DNA of 64,000 nt from Aeromonas salmonicida subsp. salmonicida (GCF_001643305.1 NZ_LSGW01000078.1:25475-89474), one strand, 5' to 3'; positions 28,275 through 39,236 are shown, counted from the first letter of the stretch. Numbers and translations: made by a program. Notes: a model not told the origin generated them from the letters alone.

Positions 28275-28955
28275 ATGAAGATGGCTCGACATGGCGTAGC
28301 GGCAAGCTTGCTGCTGTTGCCCACCCTGGGGTTGGCACAGCCTTCACTGGATCTGCAATACAGTACTTTCTACAGCCAGATGAAGACCTTTGCCAAGGGG
28401 GAGTTTGGCCATGCCAGATTGGGGTTTTATCTGACAGATCAACAAAATGGACAGCGTTGCCTGCTTACCTCGGCCCGGGTTTCTACCCTGGATCGGGACG
28501 TGGCTGCTGAGGTGACGGTAGACAGCGAGCTGCGGCTGCCCTACGACGATGATCTCAATCTGGACAAGGCGACCGTGGTGGTGGGCTTGACCGAGGCACA
28601 CGCAGCCTGCGATCTCTCGGTGCAGGTGATGGCCGATGCACCGCCCGTGTCAGGTAGCCAGTGGGAGCTCAAGGTGGCCGAAGTAGCCGAGCGCCAGCAG
28701 GATATGCAGGCCCTGCTGAGCAAGCTGGCCGGCATGGTCGGCAAGTATTTCCTGCCCGAGATGGCGGGTGTGCGGGTGACACTGGTGCAACCGGCTGGCA
28801 CTGCCTATCTGGTTGATGGCGCCCGCCAGCTGCCACTCTCCTGGCAAGAGGGGCAGTTGCTGCTGAGCAACGCACAACTGGCAGACTTCGCCGCGGGCAA
28901 GCTGCAACTGAAGGGGGACATACTGCGACTGACCCCCTGGTTGCACAAGGGCTGA
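28275..28955 (+). CDS. DUF2987-type secreted protein
   Basis: A 226-aa protein with a signal peptide (MARHGVAASLLLLPTLGLA, cleaved near QPSLDL). The mature N-terminus LQYSTFYSQMKTF and the following GEFGHARLGFYLTD with one Cys pair (RCLLT, ACDLS) fit the DUF2987 family found in Aeromonas, Vibrio and Shewanella; this call is from memory. The function is unknown. An AAGGA motif lies before the ATG at 28275. It starts 76 bp after the membrane protein gene and may share its transcript. Confidence 0.75.
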   Translation: MKMARHGVAASLLLLPTLGLAQPSLDLQYSTFYSQMKTFAKGEFGHARLGFYLTDQQNGQRCLLTSARVSTLDRDVAAEVTVDSELRLPYDDDLNLDKATVVVGLTEAHAACDLSVQVMADAPPVSGSQWELKVAEVAERQQDMQALLSKLAGMVGKYFLPEMAGVRVTLVQPAGTAYLVDGARQLPLSWQEGQLLLSNAQLADFAAGKLQLKGDILRLTPWLHKG

Positions 28956-28977
28956 GCAAGCGTCACGCCAGAAAGAT

Positions 28978-29004
28978 AAAAAGGAGCGCCAGGCGCTCCT
29001 TTTT
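28978..29004. terminator. Bidirectional intrinsic terminator
   Basis: A 12-bp stem AAAAAGGAGCGC with a 3-nt loop (28990-28992), with T-runs on both strands. It separates the DUF2987-type gene (+) from convergent ttcA (-). Confidence 0.9.
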
Positions 29005-29036
29005 CGTTGCAGATTTCGTTACCGATTTTGCAGTGC

Positions 29037-29945
29037 CTAGCGCACTTCAATCACATCCAGCACGTCCATCTCGTCGATGTTCAGCAAGGGGGCTGTCGGC
29101 AGTTCGGGCGGATCAAATGCCTTGTCGCCGCCATCTATGATGCCGGAGTCACGGTTGATGCTCTTGAAGTCGAACAGCTTGTGATCAAGCAGGTGGCTCG
29201 GGATCACGTCCTGAATGGCGGTGAACATGGTTTCGATACGACCCGGGAAGCGGCGATCCCAATCCTGCATCATCTGCTTGATGGCCTGACGCTGCAGGTT
29301 CTCCTGCGAGCCGCACAGGTTGCAGGGGATGATAGGGAAGGCCTTGACCTCGGCGTAACGTACCAGGTCTTTCTCCTTGCAGTAGGCCAGCGGGCGGATC
29401 ACCACGTTCTTGCCATCATCGCTCACCAGTTTGGGCGGCATGGACTTGAGCTTGCCGCCGTAGAACATGTTGAGGAACAGGGTCTCAAGGATGTCATCCC
29501 TGTGATGGCCGAGGGCAATCTTGGTGCAGCCCAGCTCTTGCGCCGTGCGATAGAGAATACCTCGACGCAGGCGGGAGCAGAGGGCGCAGGTGGTTTTGCC
29601 TTCCGGTACCTTGTCCTTGACGATGGAATAGGTATCTTCTTCGACGATCTTGAAGTCAACGCCCAGGGTCGCCAGGTACTCAGGCAGCACATGCTCGGGG
29701 AAGCCCGGTTGCTTCTGATCCAGGTTGACGGCCACCAGATCAAAATGGATGGGGGCGCTTGCCTTCAGGCTCATCAGGATGTCGAGCATGGCAAAGCTGT
29801 CTTTGCCGCCGGACAGGCACACCATGATCTTGTCGCCCTCTTCAATCATGTTGAAGTCGGCGATGGCCTGACCTACGTTGCGCCGCAGGCGCTTTTGCAG
29901 TTTGTTGAAACTGTATTTATCTTTGGCGTTCAGCTCTTCTAGCAT
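29037..29945 (-). CDS. ttcA: tRNA 2-thiocytidine(32) synthetase TtcA
   Basis: A 302-aa enzyme that thiolates cytidine 32 of certain tRNAs with ATP and an iron-sulfur cluster. The PP-loop is [10 protein letters not shown], and the two CxxC motifs CALC and CNLC bind the cluster. Also seen are [19 protein letters not shown] and [16 protein letters not shown]. The neighbourhood of uspE and fnr is conserved in enterobacteria. A -10 box inside a hairpin loop lies just upstream. Confidence 0.97.
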   Translation of the reverse strand: MLEELNAKDKYSFNKLQKRLRRNVGQAIADFNMIEEGDKIMVCLSGGKDSFAMLDILMSLKASAPIHFDLVAVNLDQKQPGFPEHVLPEYLATLGVDFKIVEEDTYSIVKDKVPEGKTTCALCSRLRRGILYRTAQELGCTKIALGHHRDDILETLFLNMFYGGKLKSMPPKLVSDDGKNVVIRPLAYCKEKDLVRYAEVKAFPIIPCNLCGSQENLQRQAIKQMMQDWDRRFPGRIETMFTAIQDVIPSHLLDHKLFDFKSINRDSGIIDGGDKAFDPPELPTAPLLNIDEMDVLDVIEVR

Positions 29946-29955
29946 GCTCGTAAAA

Positions 29956-29997
29956 CCCGGGACACAAATAAGCGCGTTATTATAGCCATGTCCCGGG
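29956..29997 (-). promoter_or_regulatory. Hairpin between uspE and ttcA enclosing a -10 box
   Basis: A 9-bp perfect inverted repeat (CCCGGGACA 29956-29964 with 29989-29997) encloses 24 nt. On the minus strand the loop contains TATAAT (29984-29979), well placed to start ttcA 27-35 nt upstream of its ATG, and the second arm is followed by TTTT. It could end uspE transcripts and start ttcA transcripts. Confidence 0.5.
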
Positions 29998-30027
29998 GGA
30001 GGGCAAGGTGCCAGGATGAAAGGCGCC

Positions 30028-30975
30028 TTATGATTGACGACGCCGGCTGTCTACCGGGCAGCTGTAATCGTCGGGTTTGAGGATCAGGATGTCGCAGGAG
30101 AGCCTGTCCACCACATGTTCAGCGGTATTGCCGAGCAGGGCGGCAGAGAGGCCGGTGCGACCGACACACCCCATGATCATCAGGGTGGCTTGCAGGTCGT
30201 CAGCCAGGTCGGGCAACACCTCTTCCGGCAATCCTTCCGCCACCCGGGTCCACAGATGGCCTATGCCATATTTGTCGGCATGGCTCAGCAGCAGGCTCTC
30301 ATGGTGTTTGCGAATAGCCTCGTTGTAAGCATTGGGGTCGAACTCCGGCAACTCTATGGCCACATTGACCGGGGTTCCGGGATAGGTATTGACCAGATAC
30401 AGGTTGGAGCCGAGCAACTCGGCGATGCCAATGCCTTCCTCCGTGATCCGTTCGTTCAGCACTTTCTGATCCTGATCGTCGCTGGAGCAGTTGATGGCCG
30501 CAATGATGTTGCCACCCCGTTGCCAGTGGCCCTCTTTGACCAGCAGGACAGGGCAGGGGCACTTGCGCAGCAGATGCCAGTCGGTCGGAGTAAAGATGAA
30601 GGTTTGCAGGAAGGAGTGATGATGGGTCGCTTTGACCACCAGATCGTGGCGATTCTCCAGTACTTCCTGAATGACACACTCGAAGGGACGATTGTGCCAG
30701 ACTACCTTGACCTCGTAGTCCAGTCCCTTGGCACGGTAGGGTTTGAGAATGTCGTCTAGCCATTCACGACGCTGAGCGATCACGCCGTGGCGCATCTCTT
30801 CCCGTTCATCCACCGACAGCATGGCGGTCATTTCGTATGAGAAGTCATAAATAGTGAGTAACAGGGTCAGTTGAGCGCCTTCATCGAGCTCAGCTACTTT
30901 GACCGCACGTTCGAGGGCAACTTGCCGCTCTTCTTCCGGGTTGATAACAACCAGAATTTTTCGGTACTTGACCAT
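30028..30975 (-). CDS. uspE: Universal stress protein E
   Basis: A 315-aa protein with two tandem Usp domains (about 1-155 and 156-305), as in E. coli UspE. The first starts with [14 protein letters not shown], the second with [14 protein letters not shown]; the ATP-type motif [21 protein letters not shown] is in the second. It contributes to stress tolerance, motility and aggregation in relatives. It lies downstream of fnr on the same strand, as in many gammaproteobacteria. A GGAGG site precedes the start. Confidence 0.96.
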   Translation of the reverse strand: MVKYRKILVVINPEEERQVALERAVKVAELDEGAQLTLLLTIYDFSYEMTAMLSVDEREEMRHGVIAQRREWLDDILKPYRAKGLDYEVKVVWHNRPFECVIQEVLENRHDLVVKATHHHSFLQTFIFTPTDWHLLRKCPCPVLLVKEGHWQRGGNIIAAINCSSDDQDQKVLNERITEEGIGIAELLGSNLYLVNTYPGTPVNVAIELPEFDPNAYNEAIRKHHESLLLSHADKYGIGHLWTRVAEGLPEEVLPDLADDLQATLMIMGCVGRTGLSAALLGNTAEHVVDRLSCDILILKPDDYSCPVDSRRRQS

Positions 30976-31060
30976 GTTCTCTTCCTCCTTGGCAAAAATA
31001 CCAATGATGACAGACCTTTAGCCATTACAGCTTAGCTCAGGAGGAGGCTGGGGGACATGT

Positions 31061-31093
31061 GCCGGATCAAATTTCAGACTAAACCGATCCGGC
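31061..31093 (-). terminator. Hairpin downstream of fnr
   Basis: An 8-bp inverted repeat GCCGGATC (31061-31068) with GATCCGGC (31086-31093) lies 24 nt after the fnr stop. It lacks a clear T-run, so termination here is uncertain. Confidence 0.4.
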
Positions 31094-31116
31094 AACGAGG
31101 GCAGACAGAGGGGAAA

Positions 31117-31872
31117 TTAACCGCAGGCAGGACGGGGGGCGCCAGCCATGACGCCGAGGGCCATCTGATCCAGCACGGTAATGTATTTGCCTTTGACGCT
31201 GATGAGGCCGGACTTCTGAAAACGGCCAAGCAGACGGCTGATAGTCTCCACCGTGAGGCCGAGATAGTTACCGATATCACCCCGGGTCATGGAGAGGCGG
31301 AATTCCTTTGCGGAGAAGCCGCGCTCGGAGAAACGCACCGACAGATTGTGCAGGAAGGCGGCAAGGCGCTCTTCCGCATTCTTCTTGGAGAGCAGCAGTA
31401 TCATCTCCTGATCGCCCATGATTTCGTTGCTCATCAGTCGCATGATTTGCTGGCGCAACTTGGGCATCTTGCCGGAGAGATCGTCGAGTACGTCGAACGG
31501 GATCTCGCACACCATGGCCGTTTCCAGCGCCTGGGCAAAGGACGGATGCGCATGCTTGTGAATGGCATCAAAGCCAACCAAGTCCCCTGCGAGGTGAAAA
31601 GCGGTGATCTGCTCGTCACCCTGTTCTGTGATGGTGTATGACTTGATGGTCCCGGAACGGATCGCATAGAGCGACTTCAGCTCATCGCCGGCTTTGAACA
31701 GCTCCTCACCCTTCTGGATCGGCTTCTTGCGCTCAATGATGCTGTCGAGCTGATCGAGTTCACTGTCGTTCAGAGTGAAGGGAATACAGAGCTGGCTGAT
31801 GCTGCAATCCTGGCAATGAATTGCACAGCCACCGCTCTGAATACGTCTGCCAGGTTTCTTTTCCGGGATCAT
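31117..31872 (-). CDS. fnr: Oxygen-sensing transcription factor FNR
   Basis: A 251-aa CRP/FNR-family regulator switching between anaerobic and aerobic gene sets by an oxygen-labile [4Fe-4S] cluster. The cluster Cys residues are at 20, 23 and 29 (with an extra C16) and 122, as in E. coli FNR. The DNA-recognition helix [12 protein letters not shown] carries the E..SR residues that read TTGAT. The C-terminus ends in PRPACG, which differs from E. coli. An FNR box lies just before the gene, so it likely regulates itself. The cco genes upstream are typical FNR-family targets. Confidence 0.98.
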   Translation of the reverse strand: MIPEKKPGRRIQSGGCAIHCQDCSISQLCIPFTLNDSELDQLDSIIERKKPIQKGEELFKAGDELKSLYAIRSGTIKSYTITEQGDEQITAFHLAGDLVGFDAIHKHAHPSFAQALETAMVCEIPFDVLDDLSGKMPKLRQQIMRLMSNEIMGDQEMILLLSKKNAEERLAAFLHNLSVRFSERGFSAKEFRLSMTRGDIGNYLGLTVETISRLLGRFQKSGLISVKGKYITVLDQMALGVMAGAPRPACG

Positions 31873-31888
31873 AGGCTCATACGAATAA

Positions 31889-31902
31889 TTGATTTATATC
31901 AA
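31889..31902. promoter_or_regulatory. FNR box at the fnr promoter
   Basis: TTGATTTATATCAA matches the FNR consensus TTGAT-N4-ATCAA exactly, 17-30 bp upstream of the fnr start. The position, close to the start codon, suggests autorepression. Confidence 0.88.
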
Positions 31903-31940
31903 ACAAGTTTACCATCAACTCATCTATTTTGGATAGGGTT

Positions 31941-32627
31941 TCAAAAGGACGCTATCCCGACCCAGAGGGTATGCAGCCCATATGCAATGAGCAAAACAGC
32001 CCCGCCTTGACGCAAACTGCGCAAGGTCAGCCAGTAGCGCAGCCGGTCCGCCAGTCCCCCCAGTGCAAAGAGTGTCGGCAGGGTTCCCATGCCAAAGCAG
32101 AGCATGATCAGTGCCCCGCCACTGGCAGAGCCAGCTGCGGCACTCCAGGTCAGCATGGAGTAAACCAGACCGCAGGGCAGCCAGCCCCATATCATGCCGA
32201 AAGGGAACGCCTGCCAGGCCGAAGTGAAGGGAAGAAACTTGGCTGCCAGCGGCTTGATCCGTGGCCAGAGTCGGGCACCGATCCGCTCGAGCAGCAGTAT
32301 GCCTTGCCACCAGCCGGCAAGGTACAGGCCGAGCGCTATCATCAAGAGCGCCGCCATCAGCCGCAATCCGGCGATGGCATGTTTGCCTGCACCGAGCTCG
32401 CTGGTGGTGGCCAGCAGCCCGCCTACCAGAGCGCCAGCGATGACATAGCTGAGGATCCGCCCCAGGTTGTAGTTGAGGAGATAGCCAAGTCGGCCCCAAA
32501 AGTGCTGTTTCTCGGGGGGAATGGCCATGGAGAGGGCGGCCGAGACGCCACCACACATGCCGATGCAGTGGCCAGAGCCAGCGAGCCCCACCAGCAGGGC
32601 CCCTACCAGATCAAGGCTGGCGGTCAT
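31941..32627 (-). CDS. TauE/SafE-like membrane protein with metal-binding N-terminus
   Basis: A 228-aa membrane protein with about six hydrophobic segments. The N-terminal GLAGSGHCIGMCGG motif (HCxGMCGG) is typical of the small SafE-like proteins encoded beside ccoS and fnr, often linked to copper handling for cbb3 oxidase. It starts inside the 3' end of ccoS (17-nt overlap). The wider open frame upstream has no similarity, so the start is set at MTASLDLVGALL. A role in oxidase assembly is inferred from position. Confidence 0.88.
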   Translation of the reverse strand: MTASLDLVGALLVGLAGSGHCIGMCGGVSAALSMAIPPEKQHFWGRLGYLLNYNLGRILSYVIAGALVGGLLATTSELGAGKHAIAGLRLMAALLMIALGLYLAGWWQGILLLERIGARLWPRIKPLAAKFLPFTSAWQAFPFGMIWGWLPCGLVYSMLTWSAAAGSASGGALIMLCFGMGTLPTLFALGGLADRLRYWLTLRSLRQGGAVLLIAYGLHTLWVGIASF

Positions 32628-32799
32628 CGGACTTGGACTCGATGGGTTTCTGGGCAGGTTTGTCTTCATCAAACAGTATGTTGGATCCCTGGCGGTCGAG
32701 ATCTTCAAACTGCTCGGAGCGAATGGCCCAAAAGAAGACGGCGCCTGCGATGATGACAAACAGGATGGCGATGGGGATCAGGACGAAGATGATGTTCAT
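32611..32799 (-). CDS. ccoS: cbb3 oxidase maturation protein CcoS
   Basis: A 62-aa single-pass membrane protein (MNIIFVLIPIAILFVIIAGAVFFWAI) followed by SEQFEDLDRQGSNILFDED, the CcoS hallmark. CcoS is needed to insert haem and copper into CcoN in relatives. It lies between ccoI and the TauE/SafE gene, overlapping the latter. Confidence 0.95.
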   Translation of the reverse strand: MNIIFVLIPIAILFVIIAGAVFFWAIRSEQFEDLDRQGSNILFDEDKPAQKPIESKSDDRQP

Positions 32800-32913
32800 G
32801 ATGCAAGCCTTGCTATGAGAGTGGTCATGGTAAACCAGTTACCGGCCAGGATCCCTCTTCATTCAATATGTGTTGGCGCGCTCATATTCGCATGAGCACG
32901 CCGTCTTCACGGT

Positions 32914-35307
32914 TCAGCGATTGAGCCTCATGGAGTTGGTGACCACGATGAGGGAGCTCAAGGACATGCCAGCTGCCGCCAGATAGGGGGGTAACCAGCC
33001 GCTGGCCGCCAGCGGCAACACCAGCAAGTTGTAGCCGATGGACCAGGCGAAGTTCTCCTTGATGATCTTGCGAGTGCGGATGGCCAGGGTGCGGGCGTCC
33101 AGCAGGCGCGACAGGTCATCGGCCAGCAGGATGGCATCTGCGCTGTTTTTCGCAAGATCCGTGCCGCCCGCCATGGCAAAAGAGGCGTGGGCTCCAGCCA
33201 GTACGGGGGCATCGTTGATGCCGTCACCCACCATGATGCTGATATCACCTTGGGCTTCGCGCGCCTTGAGGTAGGCCAGCTTGCCATCCGGGGTGACACC
33301 TTTTACCAGCTCATCCACTCCAAGCTCGCGGGCCACTTCGTCGGCCTGGGCAGAGCTGTCACCGGTGAGAATGGTGGTCTGCAAACCGGCGGCCTTGAAG
33401 GCCTGGAGCAGGGCCCTGGCATCCGGGCGCAGTGTATCGGCCAGGATAAAGCGGGCCAGCACTCGGGATTCATCCGCCAGATAGATGGCAAGGCCCTGGC
33501 TGGCGGTGTGCTCTGTGGGCAGAGCCAGCCAGCGGGCGCTGCCGATGCGATAATGCTTGCCTGCCACACACCCCTCAATACCGTGGCCGATGACTGGGAC
33601 CACCTCGCTTGCAGGCAGCAAGACGTCGTCGGCCGCGGTGCTTTTAAACGCGCGGGCGATGGGGTGCTCGGAATAGGCTTCCAGTGCCCGTGCGATGGCG
33701 AGGCATTGATCTTCGCTCAGCTCCGCCAGCGCCGTTGTGCTGGTCAGGCTGATATTGCCCGTGGTCAGGGTGCCGGTCTTGTCCATCACTATCCGGTTGG
33801 CCTTGGTCAGCACGTCCAGCACATGGCCGCGACGCAACAAAATACCGGAGCGAGTGAGGCGGGCGGTGGCCGAGGTGAGGGCGGTCGGCGTGGCCAGCGA
33901 CAGGGCGCAGGGACAGGTGGCGACCAGCACGGCCAGGGTGACCCAGAAGGCTTGCTCCGGTTGATGGAAGTGCCAGAAGGTCCACACTGCTGCGGCAATG
34001 ATCAGCAGCACCAGGATGAAGTGACGGGAGAGCACATCCGCCATCTGGGCGATGGCTGGCTTGTCGTCGAGGGCGTGATCCTGCAGCCGCATTATCTGGG
34101 CGATGCGTGACTCTTCGATGCGATGGCTGACCCTGATCTGGAGCGGTGCATCCGTGTTGATGGTGCCGGCATAGACGCTGTCGCCCACCTGCTTGAGCAG
34201 TGGCAGTTGCTCGCCGGTCAGCATGGATTCGTTGAGGCTGGCCTGTCCCTCGACAATGATGCCGTCCGCCGGCAGGGTTGCACCGGCCAGCACCCGTACT
34301 CTATCCCCCACCTGCAAGGTCTTGGCCGCCACCTCGTGCTCACCCTCCTCATCAATGCGGGTGGCCATGATGGGCACTAGCCGTGCCAGGTTGGAGCTGG
34401 ACTCGGACGCCTTGCGCCGGGCTCTCAACTCAAGAAAACGTCCCAGCAGCAAGAAGAAGACAAACATGGTGATGGAGTCGTAATAGACCTCACCTGTGTT
34501 GAAGACGGTGGCCCACATGGAGGCGACGAAGGCGCCGATCAGTGCCAGCGACACCGACACGTCCATGGAGAGGTGGCCCTGTTTCAGGCTGCGCCATGCC
34601 CCCACGTAAAAGGGCTGGGCCGAATAGATCATGATGGGGGTCGAGAGCAAGAGGCTGATCCACTTGAAGTAGACCATGAACTCATCCTCGACACTGATGA
34701 AGAGATCCATGTAGAGCGCCACGGCGCACATCATCACCTGCATGGACCCCAGGCCCGCCAGCGCCAGCCGGAACATGTAGTTGCGCACTTCTTTGGCGTA
34801 AATAGCCTCTTGGGTGTGGGTCTGGAAGGGGTAGGCACGGTAGCCTATCTTGGCGAATCCCTTGAGAATGTCGCTTAACGAAAGCTGGTCCGGATCCCAC
34901 ATGATGCGGGCGCGGTGAGTAGTGGTGTTGACATTGATGTAGTGCAGACCGGCAAGGCCGGTCAGATGGCGCTCGATAAGCCAGGCACAGGCGGCGCACG
35001 TAAGCCCCTCAACGCTGAGCTGGATCTCTCGCACCCTGTGGCTGCCCGTGCCGCTGTTGGTGACAAAATCCTGTTGCACTTCGGCAAGATCATAATGGGT
35101 GAGGGCCGCCAGCTCTTCGGGCACCAGTTCTCCCCTAGTACCGGGCGCTGTGCGGTGATCGTAATAGCTGGAGAGACCGCACTCCATGATGGTTTCTGCC
35201 ACGGCCTGACAGCCCGGGCAGCACATGGGTTCCACTATGCCCTTTATCTCGAGGGCATAGTGGCTGGCGGCGGGAACCGGCTCGCCGCAATGAAAGCAAG
35301 CCTTCAT
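32914..35307 (-). CDS. ccoI: Copper-exporting P1B-type ATPase CcoI
   Basis: A 797-aa pump that supplies copper for CcoN. The N-terminal cysteine-rich region (CFHCGEPVP, CCPGC) belongs to the putative metal-binding domain of this ATPase group. A heavy-metal-associated domain (GLTCAACAW) follows, then eight membrane helices with the CPC motif (TCPCALSLATP), phosphorylation site DKTGTLTTG, TGE loop (LTGEQLP) and GDGINDAPVL. All catalytic motifs are intact. Its start overlaps the stop of a 28-codon ORF that repeats the start of this N-terminal domain. Confidence 0.97.
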   Translation of the reverse strand: MKACFHCGEPVPAASHYALEIKGIVEPMCCPGCQAVAETIMECGLSSYYDHRTAPGTRGELVPEELAALTHYDLAEVQQDFVTNSGTGSHRVREIQLSVEGLTCAACAWLIERHLTGLAGLHYINVNTTTHRARIMWDPDQLSLSDILKGFAKIGYRAYPFQTHTQEAIYAKEVRNYMFRLALAGLGSMQVMMCAVALYMDLFISVEDEFMVYFKWISLLLSTPIMIYSAQPFYVGAWRSLKQGHLSMDVSVSLALIGAFVASMWATVFNTGEVYYDSITMFVFFLLLGRFLELRARRKASESSSNLARLVPIMATRIDEEGEHEVAAKTLQVGDRVRVLAGATLPADGIIVEGQASLNESMLTGEQLPLLKQVGDSVYAGTINTDAPLQIRVSHRIEESRIAQIMRLQDHALDDKPAIAQMADVLSRHFILVLLIIAAAVWTFWHFHQPEQAFWVTLAVLVATCPCALSLATPTALTSATARLTRSGILLRRGHVLDVLTKANRIVMDKTGTLTTGNISLTSTTALAELSEDQCLAIARALEAYSEHPIARAFKSTAADDVLLPASEVVPVIGHGIEGCVAGKHYRIGSARWLALPTEHTASQGLAIYLADESRVLARFILADTLRPDARALLQAFKAAGLQTTILTGDSSAQADEVARELGVDELVKGVTPDGKLAYLKAREAQGDISIMVGDGINDAPVLAGAHASFAMAGGTDLAKNSADAILLADDLSRLLDARTLAIRTRKIIKENFAWSIGYNLLVLPLAASGWLPPYLAAAGMSLSSLIVVTNSMRLNR

Positions 35308-35390
35308 GGTGTGTTACCCCGGGGGATGGCGAGCAGGGCACCTCGACTGTTGGCGGCAACCGGCTCGCCACAGTAAAAACCGCCTGTCAT
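35304..35390 (-). CDS. 28-aa mini-ORF repeating the CcoI N-terminus
   Basis: The ORF starts 3 nt after the ccoH stop and ends overlapping the ccoI ATG (ATGA). Its product MTGGFYCGEPVAANSRGAL resembles the CcoI start MKACFHCGEPVPAASHYAL, and the DNA is similar over about 40 bp. This looks like a degenerate tandem duplication of the 5' end of ccoI. It may act as a translational coupler, or be a remnant with no function. Confidence 0.45.
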   Translation of the reverse strand: MTGGFYCGEPVAANSRGALLAIPRGNTP

Positions 35391-35393
35391 GAC

Positions 35394-35882
35394 TTAACGC
35401 CCTTTGGGATCGAGTTCGACGGAGGCTGTGGTCGGGAGCTGGACTGTCTCTTGCAACCGCCACTCATGGTCGAAGGCATCGACCCGTATATGCCACTTGC
35501 CACTCAAGGGCTGGTCGAGCAACAGACGATAAACGCCGCTGGCGTCAGCAGTCACCATGTGTTCGCTGTCCATGCCGGCCAGGGTCGGGTGAAACAGGGA
35601 GAGGTAGAGGGCCTGACGGGGTGGGATCTCTCCTGAGAGGGGCTTGAGAGTCAGCTCGTTGCCGTTCACTTCCAGCGCAATGCGGATATTGAGCGCTTCG
35701 GATCGATCGAACTTGCTCAAGTCCTGATTAATCTCTTTGCCTTGTTTGTAATAATCTTCTGCGACCAGATTGACCCCATCCTTGCTGGCGATGATTGCCG
35801 TGCTGATGCCGGCAATCACGGCGGCGGCCGGGAGGGCGATGATAAACCAGGGCCAAAATTGGCGATACCAGGGTTGGGACAT
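35394..35882 (-). CDS. ccoH: cbb3 oxidase assembly protein CcoH (FixH family)
   Basis: A 162-aa protein with one membrane helix (FWPWFIIALPAAAVIAGISTAI) and a periplasmic beta-sandwich domain. The LVAEDYYKQGKEINQD motif after the helix is typical of FixH. It associates with CcoN during oxidase assembly. The start MSQPWYRQFW (35882) was chosen over an upstream ATG. It follows a terminator after ccoP, and ccoG, often found in between, is absent here. Confidence 0.93.
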   Translation of the reverse strand: MSQPWYRQFWPWFIIALPAAAVIAGISTAIIASKDGVNLVAEDYYKQGKEINQDLSKFDRSEALNIRIALEVNGNELTLKPLSGEIPPRQALYLSLFHPTLAGMDSEHMVTADASGVYRLLLDQPLSGKWHIRVDAFDHEWRLQETVQLPTTASVELDPKGR

Positions 35883-35945
35883 AGTGCTACTACCGTGAAA
35901 CCTGTGATTAACGAAATAGAGGGGATTTAGCCAACACAAGATAAC

Positions 35946-35973
35946 AAAAAGCCTCGAAGAGTCGAGGCTTTTT
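35946..35973 (-). terminator. Intrinsic terminator after ccoP
   Basis: A 12-bp stem AAAAAGCCTCGA (35946-35957) with 35962-35973 and a 4-nt loop, with a T-run on the minus strand. It separates the structural ccoNOQP genes from ccoHIS; a T-run also exists on the plus strand. Confidence 0.88.
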
Positions 35974-36012
35974 GCTGAGTAATCACGTGCTTATCACATG
36001 TTACTGCTGATT

Positions 36013-36990
36013 TTACTTGTCGGTGTGAGACAAGCTGTAAACGTAGGAGGCAAGCAGGTGCACCTTGTCTTCACCCAGAATATCCTGCCAGGCTGGCATC
36101 ACACCGTGACGACCGTGGGTGATGGTCTGCTCGACCACCTGACGGGAACCGCCGTACAGCCAGATGTTGTTGGTCAAGTCCGGGGCACCGAAGGCGATCC
36201 CTCCCTTGGCATCCGGACCATGACAAGCGGCGCAGACGGCAAAGCGGGCTTCCCCTTTCTTGGCTTCCACCAGGTCAACCTTACGACCAGACAGACCCAG
36301 CACGTAGGAGGCCACTTCCTTGACGCCATCTTTGCCCAGTATCTCGCCCCAGGCAGCCATCACACCCTGACGACCGCCCATGATGGTGGTCTTGATCTGG
36401 GCTGGCTCTCCGCCCCATTGCCATTCGCTGTCGGTCAGGTTCGGGAAACCGCGACCGCCGCGGGCATCGGAGCCGTGGCACTGGGAACAGTTCTGCAGAA
36501 ACAGGCGCTGTCCGACTTTCAGTGCTTCCGGATCCTTGGCGATCTCAGTGATATCTTTGTAAGTCTTGCCGTCTGTCTGATAGGTCAGCTCGCGGAACTT
36601 GGCGCCGTAGATCTCGTCAGCCTTGAGCAGCTCACGGTCATACTCCACCGCACGTCCTTCAGCCTTGGCAGAGGCTGCCGCCGCCTTGGACTCCGCCAGG
36701 GAGCGAACATCCTGATTGGAGCTCTGCCAGCCCAGCAGACCCTTCCAGTTGCCCAGGCCCGGGAAGGCCAGCAGGTAGACCAGGCCGGTGACGATGAAGA
36801 AGATGAACATATAGGTCCACCACTTCGGCAGCGGATTGTTGATCTCTTCGATGCCGTCGAAGGCGTGTCCCATGGACTTACCTTCCTCTACACCCATCTT
36901 GTCCCGCAGGCACCACACCAGCAGCAAGAAGCAGCCGAGAATGGTTCCCAGACTTATGACGGTCACAAAAATGCTAAACAAAGTGCTCAT
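36013..36990 (-). CDS. ccoP: cbb3 cytochrome oxidase subunit III, dihaem cytochrome c CcoP
   Basis: A 325-aa subunit. Two membrane segments (about 5-27 and 58-80) are followed by two cytochrome c domains with haem motifs CSQCH and CAACH and axial Met candidates (GVMAAW, GVMPAW). It passes electrons from cytochrome c to CcoO/CcoN. Its start overlaps the ccoQ stop by 1 nt. Confidence 0.97.
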   Translation of the reverse strand: MSTLFSIFVTVISLGTILGCFLLLVWCLRDKMGVEEGKSMGHAFDGIEEINNPLPKWWTYMFIFFIVTGLVYLLAFPGLGNWKGLLGWQSSNQDVRSLAESKAAAASAKAEGRAVEYDRELLKADEIYGAKFRELTYQTDGKTYKDITEIAKDPEALKVGQRLFLQNCSQCHGSDARGGRGFPNLTDSEWQWGGEPAQIKTTIMGGRQGVMAAWGEILGKDGVKEVASYVLGLSGRKVDLVEAKKGEARFAVCAACHGPDAKGGIAFGAPDLTNNIWLYGGSRQVVEQTITHGRHGVMPAWQDILGEDKVHLLASYVYSLSHTDK

Positions 36991-37169
36991 TATTGTTTCG
37001 CTCCTGCGTTCTTGTTATCAGCACCGGGTTGCTCGTCATCGGCAAAAACCAGGTTGGCTGCCTCGTCGAAAGAGGCCTTGCGGCGTTTGCTGTATGCCCA
37101 GACGATGATGCCGATCATGATGGCCATCAACAGCAGGGTATAAAGGCCGCGAAATGTGCCGTAATCCAT
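36990..37169 (-). CDS. ccoQ: cbb3 oxidase small subunit CcoQ
   Basis: A 59-aa protein, MDYGTFRGLYTLLLMAIM with one membrane helix, then YSKRRKASFDEAANLVFADDE, the CcoQ signature. It stabilises the oxidase complex. It lies 11 nt after ccoO, with an AAGGAG site, and overlaps the ccoP start (TAATG). Confidence 0.95.
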   Translation of the reverse strand: MDYGTFRGLYTLLLMAIMIGIIVWAYSKRRKASFDEAANLVFADDEQPGADNKNAGAKQ

Positions 37170-37180
37170 ATCCTGACTCC

Positions 37181-37795
37181 TTATTTCAGGGCATGACCCA
37201 GTGATTGCAGATAGGCTACCAGCGCATCGAGCTCTGTCTTGCCCTTCACGGCGTCGCCTGCACCTTGCACGTCGGCCTCTGTGTAGGGCACGCCAAAGTG
37301 ATCACGGAACAGGGCCAGCTTTTTGCCGGTCAGTTCACCTGTCATCACAGTGGTATCGAGCCAGGGGTAGCCAGGCATGTTGGACTCAGGCACCACATCG
37401 CGCGGGTTGATGAGGTGAGCACGGTGCCAGTCGTCAGAGTAACGACCGCCCACACGGGCCAGGTCCGGACCCGTACGCTTGGAGCCCCACAGGAAGGGGT
37501 GCTCCCACACACTTTCACCCGCGACCGAGTAGTGACCGTAACGCTCGGTTTCGGCCCGGAACGGACGGATCATCTGGCTGTGGCAGTTGGTACAGCCTTC
37601 GCGAATGAAGATGTCGCGTCCTTCCATCTGCAGGGCAGTGTAAGGTTTGAGGCCCTCCACCGGCTCAGTGGTCTGTTTCTGGAAGAACAGCGGGGTGATT
37701 TCAACCAGCCCCCCCAAGCTGATGGCAAAGATGATGCCGACCACCAGCATGGGTACGCTTTTTTCAAATATCTCGTGACGGTTATTGTTGCTCAT
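37181..37795 (-). CDS. ccoO: cbb3 cytochrome oxidase subunit II, cytochrome c CcoO
   Basis: A 204-aa monohaem cytochrome c anchored by one N-terminal helix ([19 protein letters not shown]). The haem motif is GCTNCHSQM, with [14 protein letters not shown] and [17 protein letters not shown] supplying the Met ligand, all typical of CcoO. It lies 16 nt downstream of ccoN. Confidence 0.98.
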   Translation of the reverse strand: MSNNNRHEIFEKSVPMLVVGIIFAISLGGLVEITPLFFQKQTTEPVEGLKPYTALQMEGRDIFIREGCTNCHSQMIRPFRAETERYGHYSVAGESVWEHPFLWGSKRTGPDLARVGGRYSDDWHRAHLINPRDVVPESNMPGYPWLDTTVMTGELTGKKLALFRDHFGVPYTEADVQGAGDAVKGKTELDALVAYLQSLGHALK

Positions 37796-37811
37796 GCTTA
37801 GACCTCTTCAA

Positions 37812-39236
<1,425 letters not shown>

